Assembly: GCA_030039105.1 (NCBI GenBank)
Contig: JASHQO010000257.1
Location: 1-10,669 of the forward strand
DNA from: Xanthobacteraceae bacterium
Lineage (GTDB): Bacteria > Pseudomonadota > Alphaproteobacteria > Rhizobiales > Xanthobacteraceae
Length of the DNA: 10,669 nucleotides
Direction: 5' to 3'
Position numbers and translations under genes: made by a program. Of this stretch, positions 1 through 6,907 are shown one piece after another (within the stretch, counting starts at the first letter, position 1; each line of letters begins with the position of its first letter). The notes below the pieces were generated by a model. That model was not told the origin of the DNA. It was given only the letters and a program-made list of their open reading frames with translations, and made no database searches.

Positions 1-762
1 GCGGTCAACCGGTTGTCGAAGTCGTTCGGCGACCTCGACGTCCTGCGCAACATCAATCTTGCTGTCGGGCGCGGCGAGTTCATCTGCGTGGCCGGACCGT
101 CGGGCTGCGGCAAGACCACGTTCCTGCGCATCGTCGCCGGCCTCGAACGCGCCACCGCGGGCGAGGTGCTGCTCGACGGCCGCGCGGTGAACGCGCCCGG
201 CACCGATCGCGGCTTCGTGTTCCAGACCGACAGCCTGCTGCCGTGGCGCACGGTGTTCGCCAACGCCATCATCGGCCGCGAGGTGGCCGGCGCGATCGGG
301 CCGCAAGACCGGGCGCGTACCATAGAGCTTCTGAACTTGGTCGGCCTCGAAGGTTTTGAGAACTACTATCCGCGTCAGCTTTCCGGCGGCATGCGCCAGC
401 GCGTCAACCTTGCCCGCGCGCTCGCCATCGATCCGGACATTCTGCTGATGGATGAGCCGTTCGCGGCGCTCGATGCGCAGACCCGCGAGATCATGCAGAC
501 CGAGCTGCAACGCATCTGGCAGCGCGGCCAGAAGACCGTGTTGTTCGTCACCCACCAGATCGACGAAGCGGTGTTCCTGGCCGACCGCGTGCTGGTGTTC
601 GCCCGGCGGCCCGGCCGCCTGCAGGAAGAGGTCAAGATCGCGCTGCCGCGGCCGCGCGACCTCGACATCAAGCGCACGCCGGAATTCGTCGCCCTGGTCG
701 ACCGCATCTGGCGGCTGATCGAGCACGACGTGCGCGCCGCGGCGCTTTACGAGAATGCGTAA
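1..762 (+). CDS. ABC transporter ATP-binding protein, nitrate/sulfonate/taurine (SsuB/TauB) type, 5' truncated
   Basis: Cytoplasmic ATPase subunit of an ABC importer. The frame is open from base 1 without a clear start, so the N-terminus lies outside the window; 253 codons are visible, close to the usual 250-270 of the family. Walker A GPSGCGKTT is at visible residues 32-40, Q-loop FQTDSLLPW around 74-82, signature LSGGMRQR at 127-134, Walker B ILLMDEP at 147-153, D-loop ALD at 156-158 and switch His in VTHQ at 185. The QTDSLLPW Q-loop and LSGGMRQR signature are typical of the NrtD/SsuB/TauB subfamily, which imports nitrate, alkanesulfonates, taurine or similar small solutes with a periplasmic binding protein and one permease. 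The substrate cannot be told from the ATPase. A TTG at 13 is not a credible start because the residues before it (AVNRL) continue the domain's first strand. No partner gene follows, so the permease and binding protein are presumably upstream. Confidence 0.93.
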   Translation, partial: AVNRLSKSFGDLDVLRNINLAVGRGEFICVAGPSGCGKTTFLRIVAGLERATAGEVLLDGRAVNAPGTDRGFVFQTDSLLPWRTVFANAIIGREVAGAIGPQDRARTIELLNLVGLEGFENYYPRQLSGGMRQRVNLARALAIDPDILLMDEPFAALDAQTREIMQTELQRIWQRGQKTVLFVTHQIDEAVFLADRVLVFARRPGRLQEEVKIALPRPRDLDIKRTPEFVALVDRIWRLIEHDVRAAALYENA

Positions 763-873
763 CGGTGTAACGGCCTTCGAATTTAAGCGGGATTTTGTTC
801 GAGCCGTCGTTGCCGCTGTCGGACCTGCGCAAGCTTTCGTAAATTCGCAGACCAGCCAGCGGATTTTGCCCGC

Positions 874-902
874 TTGCATGACTGCGGTTTAAATGCTACG
901 AT
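874..902 (+). promoter_or_regulatory. Candidate sigma70-type promoter of the blaI-like/M56 unit
   Basis: TTGCAT (874-879) and TACGAT (897-902) are spaced by 17 bases and end 22 bases before the chosen ATG at 925. The -10 hexamer lies inside the palindrome at 892-912, so a bound repressor would block RNA polymerase. Inferred by eye; an alternative -10 (TTTAAA, 888-893) is possible. The rest of the gap 763-873 shows no gene and no convincing terminator for the upstream ABC gene. Confidence 0.5.
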
Positions 903-912
903 GCGTAGCGTT
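892..912 (+). promoter_or_regulatory. Palindromic operator, probable BlaI/MecI-type binding site
   Basis: Inverted repeat GCTACG-ATG-CGTAGC (895-909), extendable to arms AATGCTACG and CGTAGCGTT with 8 of 9 positions pairing. The BlaI/MecI family binds dyads with TAC...GTA cores just upstream of its own gene, and the half-sites here contain TAC and GTA. Position (13 bases before the repressor start, overlapping the putative -10) and symmetry support autoregulation. Binding itself is inferred. Confidence 0.62.
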
Positions 913-924
913 ATGGAAGGTAAC

Positions 925-1308
925 ATGAATATGAACGATCGAATGCCCGACCTCGGCGAGCTTGAGCGCGAAGTCATGCAACTGGTGTGGAACGGTGGCG
1001 AGGTCACGGCGGAGGCGATCCGCGAGCAGCTTGAGCGCAAGCCGAAGGAGTCCACCGTGCGCACCGTGCTGCGGCGCCTGGAGGACAAGGGTTACGTCAA
1101 CCACACCGTGTCCGGCCGCACTTTCGTATTTCATGCCGCCGCGTCCCGGCAGGATGTCGCGGCGCGCGCCGTGCAGGGCATCGTCGACTGGTTCTGCAAC
1201 GGCTCGCTCGAAGACGTGCTGGTCGGCATGGCCGACGCCCGCATGTTGGACGCGAAAACGCTGGAGCAACTGGCAAAGCGGATCGAGAGGGCCAAGGGAG
1301 GCAAGTGA
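925..1308 (+). CDS. BlaI/MecI/CopY family transcriptional repressor
   Basis: A 127-residue protein, the usual size for the family (about 120-130). The N-terminal winged helix spans about residues 7-72. It contains LEREVMQLVW (helix 1), the recognition region STVRTVLRRLEDKGYV (about 43-58) and the wing VSGRTFVFHA (about 62-71); the C-terminal half is the helical dimerisation arm. Members repress their own operon and are inactivated when a cognate M56 membrane protease is triggered. ATG 925 follows GGAAGG (915-920) by 4 bases; in-frame ATGs at 913 and 931 are alternatives, and 931 has a 10-base spacing. Its TGA overlaps the ATG of the M56 gene (TGATG), so the pair is translationally coupled. 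No beta-lactamase gene is in view, so a link to beta-lactam resistance is not shown. Confidence 0.9.
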   Translation: MNMNDRMPDLGELEREVMQLVWNGGEVTAEAIREQLERKPKESTVRTVLRRLEDKGYVNHTVSGRTFVFHAAASRQDVAARAVQGIVDWFCNGSLEDVLVGMADARMLDAKTLEQLAKRIERAKGGK

Positions 1309-3245
1309 TGCTTGAAGCACTGGCCGGTGCGTCGCTGCGCACGTTACTTCTCGCGCTCCTGGTCGCGCTTGGTTTGCGCCTGTTGCGCGTCCGTCACCCG
1401 CAGCTGTTGCTCGCCGCCTGGTCCGCGGTGCTGGTGGCTTCGCTCGCCATGCCGATCCTGCAGCGCTATGCGCTGATCACGATTCCCTTGCCGATCGATC
1501 TGCCGCTGCCGTTCGCCAATCTGCCCGACACCGCGCTCCCCGGCCCGGCAGCCGACGCGATTGGGATCGTGACACCCGCGGTCGCGACGGCTGCGCACCC
1601 TGACGCGGCTGCGGTCCATCCGTCGGCGTGGCGGTTCTGGCTGACGCTCGTCTATGTCGTCGTCGCGGCAGCGCTGCTGTTGCGCCTGCTGGTCGGCCTT
1701 TTGCTGTCCTGGCACTTGATCCGCGGCGCCCGGCCGATTGCAGACAACTGGGTGCTCGATGGTCGCGTTCGTTTGAGCGCTGCGATCTCCTCGCCGGTGA
1801 CCGTTGGCGGGCGCATCTTGCTGCCGGCGGATTGTGGCGCCTGGACGGCCGCGACACAGCGCGCGGTGCTGGCCCACGAGAGCGCCCATATCGCCAGCGG
1901 CGACTTCTACGTCCTGGCGCTGTCGCAACTGAATCGGGCGCTGTTCTGGTTCAATCCGCTGTGCTGGTGGCTGCACCGCCACTTGGCGAACCTGGCCGAG
2001 CTGACCAGCGACGATGCAGCGCTGGAAACACTCGGCGACGGGCCCGGCTATGCCGCCGTCCTGCTCGAAATGGCGCGCCGCTCGGCGCCGATGCTCGGCG
2101 GCGTCGCCATGGCGCGGCCGTCGACCATGCGCGGGCGCATCGAGCGCATCCTCGCCCAAGCCGAACAGCCGCTGGCACCGGATTGGCGCCGACGGGCGAC
2201 CTACGCGGCGGGCGTCGCGCCGCTGGCGCTGGCGACGGCGATTTCCATCAGCAGCGCCGCGCCGGCCAACAAGACCGAGCTCGAGCGCCAGCGCGAGCCA
2301 CACAAGGCGGTCGCTCTCGATCCGAAGCTGCTCGATGCCTATGCCGGGTTTTACCGCAATACCGAGACCGGCTCGATCATGATCGTCACGCGCGACGGCG
2401 ATCACCTGCTCACGCGCCGGGCCGGCAATCAACCCGTGCCGGAATTCCCGTACACCGATCACGACTTCTTCCTGACCGTCGGGGCGCAGCAAAACAGCTT
2501 CATCACCGACGCTTCGGGTGCCGTGGTCCGCGTCGTTCATCATCAGATGGGAAAGACGGAAACGTTGGAGCGGCTGAGCAACGAGGATGGCGAGCGGGCG
2601 GTGGCGGAATTCATGCAGCGGCTTAATGCCGAGCGGACGCCCCATGCCGAGGTCGCCATCGATCCGAAATTGCTCGACGGCTATGTCGGCACCTATCAGC
2701 TCACCCCGCGGCTCATTTTCACGGTCACCCGCGACGGCAACAAGCTGTTCGCGCGCCTGACCGGCCAGCAGACCTACGAGATCCATCCCTATTCGGATCG
2801 CGATTTCTTCTACACCATCGTCGCCGCGCAGCTGACCTTCGTGGTCGGCGCCGACGGCAAGACCACGGCCGTCATCCTGCACCAGAACGGACGCGACCGC
2901 GCCGCCGAGCGGGTCGACGCCGGACTGGCGCAGACCATCGATCGCAAGATGAACGAGCAACGCGAGCCGCACATGGTAATCGCCATCGATCCGCGGGTGA
3001 TCGACCAGTATGTCGGTCGTTATCTCAACGACAAGCTGGAGATCACCGTGAGCCGCGACGGCAATCAGATGTTCATGCAGACCACGGGCTATATGCGCCA
3101 CGCCATTTATCCTTATGCGGACCGTGATTTCTTCGCCACCGAAATCCCGGCGCAGTTCAGCTTCGTCACCGACCCGACAGGGAAGGCTACGCAGCTGGTC
3201 CGGCACCAGTTCGGCAAGGACGTCTTGCTCAACCGAGTCGACTGA
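1308..3245 (+). CDS. M56 family membrane metallopeptidase (BlaR1/MecR1-like) with three C-terminal DUF3471-like modules
   Basis: 645 residues. Start ATG 1308 overlaps the repressor stop and follows AAGGGAGG (1294-1301) by 6 bases. Residues about 10-55 form a hydrophobic hairpin and about 110-135 a third membrane segment. The M56 zinc-protease core follows with HESAH at 190-194 and the downstream Glu in LAELTSDDAAL (231) as likely third ligand. A fourth membrane segment lies at about 298-318, which would place the rest in the periplasm. In BlaR1/MecR1 this last part is a penicillin-binding sensor; here no such domain (SxxK, KTG) is seen. Instead there are three related modules at about 329-423, 443-536 and 552-644, each starting P-H-x(4)-A-hydrophobic-DP and continuing Y-x-G-x-Y, RDGN/D, a DFF motif and HHQ/LHQ/RHQ. 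They resemble DUF3471, better known at the C-terminus of class C beta-lactamase-like hydrolases (family assignment from recognition, not a search). Likely role: senses a periplasmic signal and triggers removal of the upstream repressor. Confidence 0.87.
   Translation: MLEALAGASLRTLLLALLVALGLRLLRVRHPQLLLAAWSAVLVASLAMPILQRYALITIPLPIDLPLPFANLPDTALPGPAADAIGIVTPAVATAAHPDAAAVHPSAWRFWLTLVYVVVAAALLLRLLVGLLLSWHLIRGARPIADNWVLDGRVRLSAAISSPVTVGGRILLPADCGAWTAATQRAVLAHESAHIASGDFYVLALSQLNRALFWFNPLCWWLHRHLANLAELTSDDAALETLGDGPGYAAVLLEMARRSAPMLGGVAMARPSTMRGRIERILAQAEQPLAPDWRRRATYAAGVAPLALATAISISSAAPANKTELERQREPHKAVALDPKLLDAYAGFYRNTETGSIMIVTRDGDHLLTRRAGNQPVPEFPYTDHDFFLTVGAQQNSFITDASGAVVRVVHHQMGKTETLERLSNEDGERAVAEFMQRLNAERTPHAEVAIDPKLLDGYVGTYQLTPRLIFTVTRDGNKLFARLTGQQTYEIHPYSDRDFFYTIVAAQLTFVVGADGKTTAVILHQNGRDRAAERVDAGLAQTIDRKMNEQREPHMVIAIDPRVIDQYVGRYLNDKLEITVSRDGNQMFMQTTGYMRHAIYPYADRDFFATEIPAQFSFVTDPTGKATQLVRHQFGKDVLLNRVD
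2292..3239 (+). repeat. Three tandem protein-level repeats (DUF3471-like) within the M56 gene
   Basis: Units at about 2292-2576, 2634-2915 and 2961-3239, with the conserved DPK/DPR at residues 338, 452 and 561 (periods of 114 and 109 residues). Matching anchors are LDPKLLDAYAGFY, IDPKLLDGYVGTY and IDPRVIDQYVGRY; VTRDGD, VTRDGN and VSRDGN; YTDHDFF, YSDRDFF and YADRDFF; VHHQMGK, LHQNGRD and RHQFGKD. DNA identity between units is patchy, so the duplication is old. The linkers between units are charged and predicted helical. Confidence 0.88.
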
Positions 3246-3261
3246 TAGAGGGAGTAGTGCC

Positions 3262-3471
3262 ATGAGCAGCAGACTGTGTTTCCTTGCCGCAGCGGCCATC
3301 GTCGCCGCGCTGCTGGTTTTCGACACCGCAATCACGACCCCGGCTTTCGCCAGGTGGTGGGATTATCCGCATTCCGGCTATTGCCCGCCCGGAACGTGCA
3401 ATAAGATCGGCGGCTGGCGGGCGCTCAATGTCCGCAACTGCAGCGCCGCCAATTGCGTGCGGGCGCGTTGA
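3262..3471 (+). CDS. Small secreted Cys-containing hypothetical protein
   Basis: 69 residues. ATG 3262 follows GAGGGAG (3248-3254) by 7 bases and begins 16 bases after the M56 stop, so it is probably the last gene of the same transcript. Residues 6-30 form a hydrophobic signal peptide ending in AFA, with likely cleavage at 30/31. The mature peptide of about 39 residues starts RWWDYPH and holds four Cys in two C-x4-C pairs: C41-PPGT-C46 and C60-SAAN-C65. This pattern would allow two disulfides in the periplasm. I recall similar small 'CPxGTC...' secreted proteins in Bradyrhizobium-like genomes, without known function. No catalytic motif is visible. Its position next to a membrane protease sensor makes a role as ligand, substrate or regulated output conceivable, but that is speculation. 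Confidence 0.72.
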   Translation: MSSRLCFLAAAAIVAALLVFDTAITTPAFARWWDYPHSGYCPPGTCNKIGGWRALNVRNCSAANCVRAR

Positions 3472-3507
3472 AGTCCTGCAAATGCTGAAAGCGGGCGCCG
3501 CCGCGCC

Positions 3508-4080
3508 TCACTTCACCCGCGCGATGTAATAGGCGAGATCGAGAATTTGCGGGTCGGTGATCGGCGCGATGACGTCGGCCATCGACGCGTCGTAGCCGTG
3601 GCGGGAATTGTCCTTGTAGCCGCGCAGCGCCTTGACCAGATAATCCTCGCGCTGATCGGCGATGTGCGGCACGTTGTCCTGGCCGGCGAAGTCTTGTTTG
3701 TGGCAGAAGTTGCAACGGTTCTGCTCGACCAGCGCTCGGGCGCGCTGCATGCGGGCCTCGTCCACCGGGCCGGTCGCAGGCTGCGGCGCCGGCAGCGTGG
3801 AAATGATCGCGGCGAAGCTTTTCAAGTCGTCGTCGGTCAAGCTCCTGGTCATGTCGTTCATCGGCGTGGCGACGCGCATGTTCTCGCGGAACATCAAAAG
3901 CTGCACCGTGACGTAGAACGCCTGCTGGGCGCCGAGCGAGGGCACGTTCGGCGTCTGCGACTGGCCGTTCTCGCCGTGGCAGGCGAGGCAGGTCGGTAGC
4001 CGCTCCTTCACCGTTTGCGCCGTCGCCGGCAGCACCGCGAAGCTTGCGAACGCCAAAGCAACAGCGACGAGCTTGCGCAC
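3508..4080 (-). CDS. Diheme c-type cytochrome (cytochrome c4-like), periplasmic
   Basis: 190 residues with signal peptide 1-21 (ends ATA before Q22) and two heme-binding sites: CLACH (31-35) and CNFCH (123-127). Two domains of about 85 residues with Met candidates for axial ligation (M74 or M77 in ATPMNDM, M167 in DASMADV) match the c4/c553 type. Length fits cytochrome c4 (about 190-210). GTG 4080 lies 6 bases after AAAGGGAGG (reverse complement of 4087-4095); GTG 4083 is in frame and would add one residue but sits only 3 bases from it. The gene is downstream of, and on the same strand as, a PQQ dehydrogenase, so it is a plausible electron acceptor for it (inference from context). A hairpin separates the two genes, so expression may be only partly coupled. 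The 36-base gap to the convergent small gene holds only a weak 5-bp stem. Confidence 0.9.
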   Translation of the reverse strand: MRKLVAVALAFASFAVLPATAQTVKERLPTCLACHGENGQSQTPNVPSLGAQQAFYVTVQLLMFRENMRVATPMNDMTRSLTDDDLKSFAAIISTLPAPQPATGPVDEARMQRARALVEQNRCNFCHKQDFAGQDNVPHIADQREDYLVKALRGYKDNSRHGYDASMADVIAPITDPQILDLAYYIARVK

Positions 4081-4100
4081 CACGCGCCTCCCTTTGCCTG

Positions 4101-4138
4101 AAAAAGATTGGCCGAGGGCGACTTTTTCGCCCTCGGCC
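4101..4138 (-). terminator. Intrinsic terminator between PQQ dehydrogenase and cytochrome c gene
   Basis: A perfect 12-bp stem (arms 4110-4121 and 4127-4138, GGCCGAGGGCGA on the plus strand) with a 5-base loop. Read on the minus strand it is followed by AATCTTTTTC, a T-rich tract of the kind expected for rho-independent termination. It lies 20 bases past the dehydrogenase stop and about 15 bases before the ribosome-binding site of the cytochrome gene. It may act as full terminator or as an attenuator that sets the dehydrogenase:cytochrome ratio. Confidence 0.75.
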
Positions 4139-4158
4139 GTGTCGTCCTAAGACCGTGC

Positions 4159-5397
4159 TTAGCGGCCCGCCAGCTTGGCGTTCGGGCCGTAGGACAGCCG
4201 ATACACCGCGCCGTTCCAATCGTCGGAGATCAGCAGCGAGCCGTCCGGCATGTTCATGACGTCGACCGGCCGCCCGATATAGTTGTTGTCGGGCTGCAGG
4301 AAGCCGGTGACGAACGGCTCGACCGATTTCACGCTGCCGTCACTGTTGAGCTTGACCAGCGCGATATCGCCGCCGAATTTCTTCGTCCTGTTCCACGAAC
4401 CGTGGCGCGCGACGAAGATCTGACCGCGATATTCGGCCGGGAACATGGTGCCGGTGTAGAACTTCATGCCGAGCGCCGCGGCATGTGGCCCCATCAGCGC
4501 GACCGGCGGCACGTAGTCCTTGCAATCGTGACCCCAGCCGAACTCGACGTCGGGGATGTTGCCCTGATGGCAATACGGCTCGCCGAAATCCAGGCCGAGC
4601 TTGGTGATGCGATTGAGCTTGTCGTTGGGCAGATCCTCCGACAGCCAGTCGCGGCCGTTGTCGGTGAAGTAGAGCTCGTGGGTCTTTGGGCTCCAGTCGA
4701 AGCCGACCGTGTTGCGGATGCCGAAGGCGATCTTCTCGGCGCCGGAGCCGTCGAGATTGAGCCGGCGCAATTGGCCGTGGGCGTCGTCATGCAGCACGTT
4801 GTTGCCGGGCTGGCCGACCTCGAAATAGAGCTTGTTGTCCGGGCCGATGGCCAGATATTTCCAGCCGTGGGCCTCGTCCTTCGGCAGGTCGCTGTAGATC
4901 ACGACCGGCTTCGGCGATTTGTCGATCTGGTCCTCGACGTGCTCGATCTTGGAAATCTGCGACAGCTCGGCGATGTAGAGCGTGCCGTCCTTGTAGGCGA
5001 CGCCGTTCGGCCGATATAGCCCGGACACCAGCACGTGGACCTGGCGCTTTCCGTTCTTGTTGGTGATGGCGTAGACCTTGTCCTGCAGGCGCGAGCCGAC
5101 GAACACCGTGCCCTTCTCGTCGATCGTCATCGAGCGCGCATTGGGCATGCCGCTGGCGTAGAGCTCGAGGTTGAAGCCCTTCGGCGCCTTGAACTTGTCG
5201 AGCGGGATCTTGTCGGCGGCGGCGGCCAGCGGCGGCGCCGGCACCGGCGCGAGCTTCTCGGCGGCCGGGTTGTTGTCCGGTCGGCCGATCAGCGGCGAGC
5301 CGGGCGGCAGCGCCGGCTTGTCCTGGGCCAGCACCGTCGTGGCCAGCAAAGCGAATGTCGCGGCCAGCAACGGGCCGCGCGGTACGCGATATTCCAT
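4159..5397 (-). CDS. PQQ-dependent sugar dehydrogenase (sorbosone/soluble glucose dehydrogenase family), periplasmic
   Basis: 412 residues. ATG 5397 follows GGGAGG by 5 bases; the frame stays open to a GTG at 5526, but those extra 43 residues lack a leader and would overlap the upstream pqqE stop. The signal peptide at about 8-25 (hydrophobic, ending VLA-Q) predicts export. The fold should be the six-bladed beta-propeller of the soluble glucose dehydrogenase/sorbosone dehydrogenase family, which oxidises sugars or sugar aldehydes using PQQ and calcium. Blade motifs seen are GLYRPNGVAYKDGTLYIAE (about 126-144), AHGWKYLAIGPDNKLYF (176-192, H177 aligning with the family's catalytic His), FGIRNTVGFDWSP (225-237, R228), and GRPVDVMNMPDGSLLISDDW (375-394, R376). 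C276 and C292 could form a disulfide. The adjacent complete PQQ operon strongly supports cofactor use; the substrate is not determinable. Confidence 0.88.
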   Translation of the reverse strand: MEYRVPRGPLLAATFALLATTVLAQDKPALPPGSPLIGRPDNNPAAEKLAPVPAPPLAAAADKIPLDKFKAPKGFNLELYASGMPNARSMTIDEKGTVFVGSRLQDKVYAITNKNGKRQVHVLVSGLYRPNGVAYKDGTLYIAELSQISKIEHVEDQIDKSPKPVVIYSDLPKDEAHGWKYLAIGPDNKLYFEVGQPGNNVLHDDAHGQLRRLNLDGSGAEKIAFGIRNTVGFDWSPKTHELYFTDNGRDWLSEDLPNDKLNRITKLGLDFGEPYCHQGNIPDVEFGWGHDCKDYVPPVALMGPHAAALGMKFYTGTMFPAEYRGQIFVARHGSWNRTKKFGGDIALVKLNSDGSVKSVEPFVTGFLQPDNNYIGRPVDVMNMPDGSLLISDDWNGAVYRLSYGPNAKLAGR

Positions 5398-5522
5398 GAC
5401 GTCCTCCCGATACGGAAAGTCCGGTCCCTGCCGGCTTCCTTGGGTGGCAGTCTCCGACATTTCGGCCCCCGCGTGCAATCGGCTTGCGCGCGTCTCGACG
5501 GAAAGTGAACGGAACGGTTCGG

Positions 5523-6611
5523 TCACATGTGCCGGTAGGCGTAGGGTGCGTCGTCCTGCGCGGCGGCAAGCGCGGCCACGTCCGCATGATGCGGCGCCAG
5601 GTGGCAGACCGGGTCGGTCGCGGCAGCATCGCCGGTGAGCGCGAAGGCCTGGCAGCGGCAGCCGCCGAAATCGACCTCGCGCCGGGCGCAGCTACGGCAC
5701 GGTTCCTTCATCCAGGCCGTGCCGCGGAAGGCGTTGAAAGCCGGCGAGCTGTTCCAGATCTCGGCGAGCGAGTGCTCGCGCACCGACCAGAATTCCAGGC
5801 CCGGAATCGATTCTGCGGCGTGGCACGGCAGCACTTTTCCCGACGGCGTGACGTTGAGCGAGCGCCGGCCCCAGCCGCCGACGCACGGCTTCGGCAGCCG
5901 CGCGTAATAATCCGGCACCACGGCATCGATGACGATCTCGCCGTGATGCCGCTTGCGCAACCGTTCCACCGCGGTGGCGGCGCGCGTCACCTGTTCGGCG
6001 CTCGGCATCAGCGCCGCGCGGTTGCGCAGCGCCCAGCCGTAATACTGCACGTGGGCGACCTCGACCCGGCCGGCGCCGAGCGCCAGCGCCAGCGCCACCA
6101 TGGCTTCGATGCGATCGATATTGGCGCGATGCACCACGACGTTGACGGTGAGCGGGATTTTCAAGCCCACCACTGCGGCGGCGAGGGCGCGCTTGCGGGC
6201 AAAGGCGCCGTCGTAACCGGCGATGCGGTCGGCGCTTTCCGGCGCGCCGTCCTGGATCGAAATCTGCACGTGATCGAGGCCGGCGTCGGCCAGCTTGTGC
6301 AGCGTGTCGGCGGCGATGCCGACCGCCGAGGTGATGAGATTGGTGTAGAGGCCGGCGTCGTGCGCGGCCGCCGTGATCTCGACCAGGTCGCGCCGCGCGC
6401 CCGGTTCGCCGCCGGAGAGATGCACCTGCAGCACGCCAAGCGCCGCGGCCTCGCCGAACACCCGCGCCCAGGTCGCGGCATCGAGCTCGCCGTCGCGCGG
6501 CTCGAGCGCGAGGGGGTTGGAGCAATAGGGGCAGCCGAGCGGGCAGCGATGGGTCAGCTCGGCAAGGAGGCCGAGGGGGGTGTGCAACGGCACGCGCCCG
6601 GCCTCGGCCAC
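5523..6611 (-). CDS. pqqE: PqqE, radical SAM PqqA peptide cyclase
   Basis: 362 residues. PqqE forms the carbon-carbon bond between the Glu and Tyr side chains of PqqA, the first chemical step of PQQ synthesis, with PqqA delivered by PqqD. The radical SAM motif is C23-PLG-C27-PY-C30; SGGEP (66-70) is the SAM-binding motif. The C-terminal SPASM region has Cys at 243, 263, 305, 308, 318, 320 and 336, enough for two auxiliary iron-sulfur clusters. D314 sits in REVDFGGC, where PqqE enzymes are known to use an Asp ligand. GTG 6611 lies one base after the pqqD stop with GGAG 7 bases upstream, so translation is coupled. Length is near the usual 360-390. It is the last of five ordered pqq genes. Confidence 0.96.
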   Translation of the reverse strand: MAEAGRVPLHTPLGLLAELTHRCPLGCPYCSNPLALEPRDGELDAATWARVFGEAAALGVLQVHLSGGEPGARRDLVEITAAAHDAGLYTNLITSAVGIAADTLHKLADAGLDHVQISIQDGAPESADRIAGYDGAFARKRALAAAVVGLKIPLTVNVVVHRANIDRIEAMVALALALGAGRVEVAHVQYYGWALRNRAALMPSAEQVTRAATAVERLRKRHHGEIVIDAVVPDYYARLPKPCVGGWGRRSLNVTPSGKVLPCHAAESIPGLEFWSVREHSLAEIWNSSPAFNAFRGTAWMKEPCRSCARREVDFGGCRCQAFALTGDAAATDPVCHLAPHHADVAALAAAQDDAPYAYRHM

Positions 6612-6612
6612 G

Positions 6613-6903
6613 TCACAGCTCCAACAGCTTCTTGTCGGCCAGCGATTGCAGCATCGCCGTCACGTCCGCCAGGATGCGCTCGCGCGGCGCGTTGAAGCTT
6701 CTGGCGAGGTCGTCGACTATTGCCGCCAGTGTCGCTTCGCCGGTGCAACGCTTGACGATCTCGGCGGCGACGGCGTCGGCCTTGAACACCCGCTCCGGCG
6801 CCAGCAATACCCAGCCGCCTTGCGCCTCGCTATGGACCAGGCGCACCCCGCGCGGCAGCCGCGGCCGGGCATCGGCGGCGATGGCGGGCGGCGTTTTGCT
6901 CAC
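6613..6903 (-). CDS. pqqD: PqqD, PqqA-binding peptide chaperone (RRE protein)
   Basis: 96 residues, as expected for stand-alone PqqD. It is the archetype of the RiPP recognition element that binds the PqqA peptide and presents it to PqqE. Family features include [27 protein letters not shown] (winged strand region, about 13-40), followed by helices with A-x-EIVKRC (47-53) and the hydrophobic ending [12 protein letters not shown] 6903 begins 4 bases after the pqqC stop; GGAGG lies 9 bases upstream, inside the pqqC end. The frame is open further upstream, to 7077, but that part overlaps the conserved 3' end of pqqC and reads as low-complexity Arg/Ser/Cys, so it is not coding. Separate from pqqC here, unlike the PqqCD fusion of some methylotrophs. 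Confidence 0.95.
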   Translation of the reverse strand: MSKTPPAIAADARPRLPRGVRLVHSEAQGGWVLLAPERVFKADAVAAEIVKRCTGEATLAAIVDDLARSFNAPRERILADVTAMLQSLADKKLLEL

Positions 6904-6907
6904 CGCA

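Noticed and set aside
925..3245. Calling the pair a beta-lactam resistance regulator (blaI-blaR1/mecI-mecR1)
   Set aside because: No penicillin-binding sensor motifs in the M56 protein and no beta-lactamase gene in the window, so the gene symbols are withheld.
1344..3335. Long open frame on the minus strand opposite the M56 gene (663 codons)
   Set aside because: Arg/Gln/Asp-rich translation with no family motifs; it is the antisense shadow of a well-supported gene in GC-rich DNA.
3472..3507. Bidirectional terminator between the convergent small gene and cytochrome gene
   Set aside because: Only a GGCGC-CGCC-GCGCC stem without a T-tract on either strand is present; too weak to call.
5398..5526. 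Extended N-terminus of the PQQ dehydrogenase from GTG 5526
   Set aside because: Would overlap the pqqE stop, hides the signal peptide 43 residues inside the protein, and has no ribosome-binding site as good as GGGAGG before ATG 5397.
5484..6695. Plus-strand open frame of 403 codons over pqqE
   Set aside because: It opposes an unmistakable pqqE with all cluster cysteines; translation is Arg/Ala/Gly-rich without motifs.
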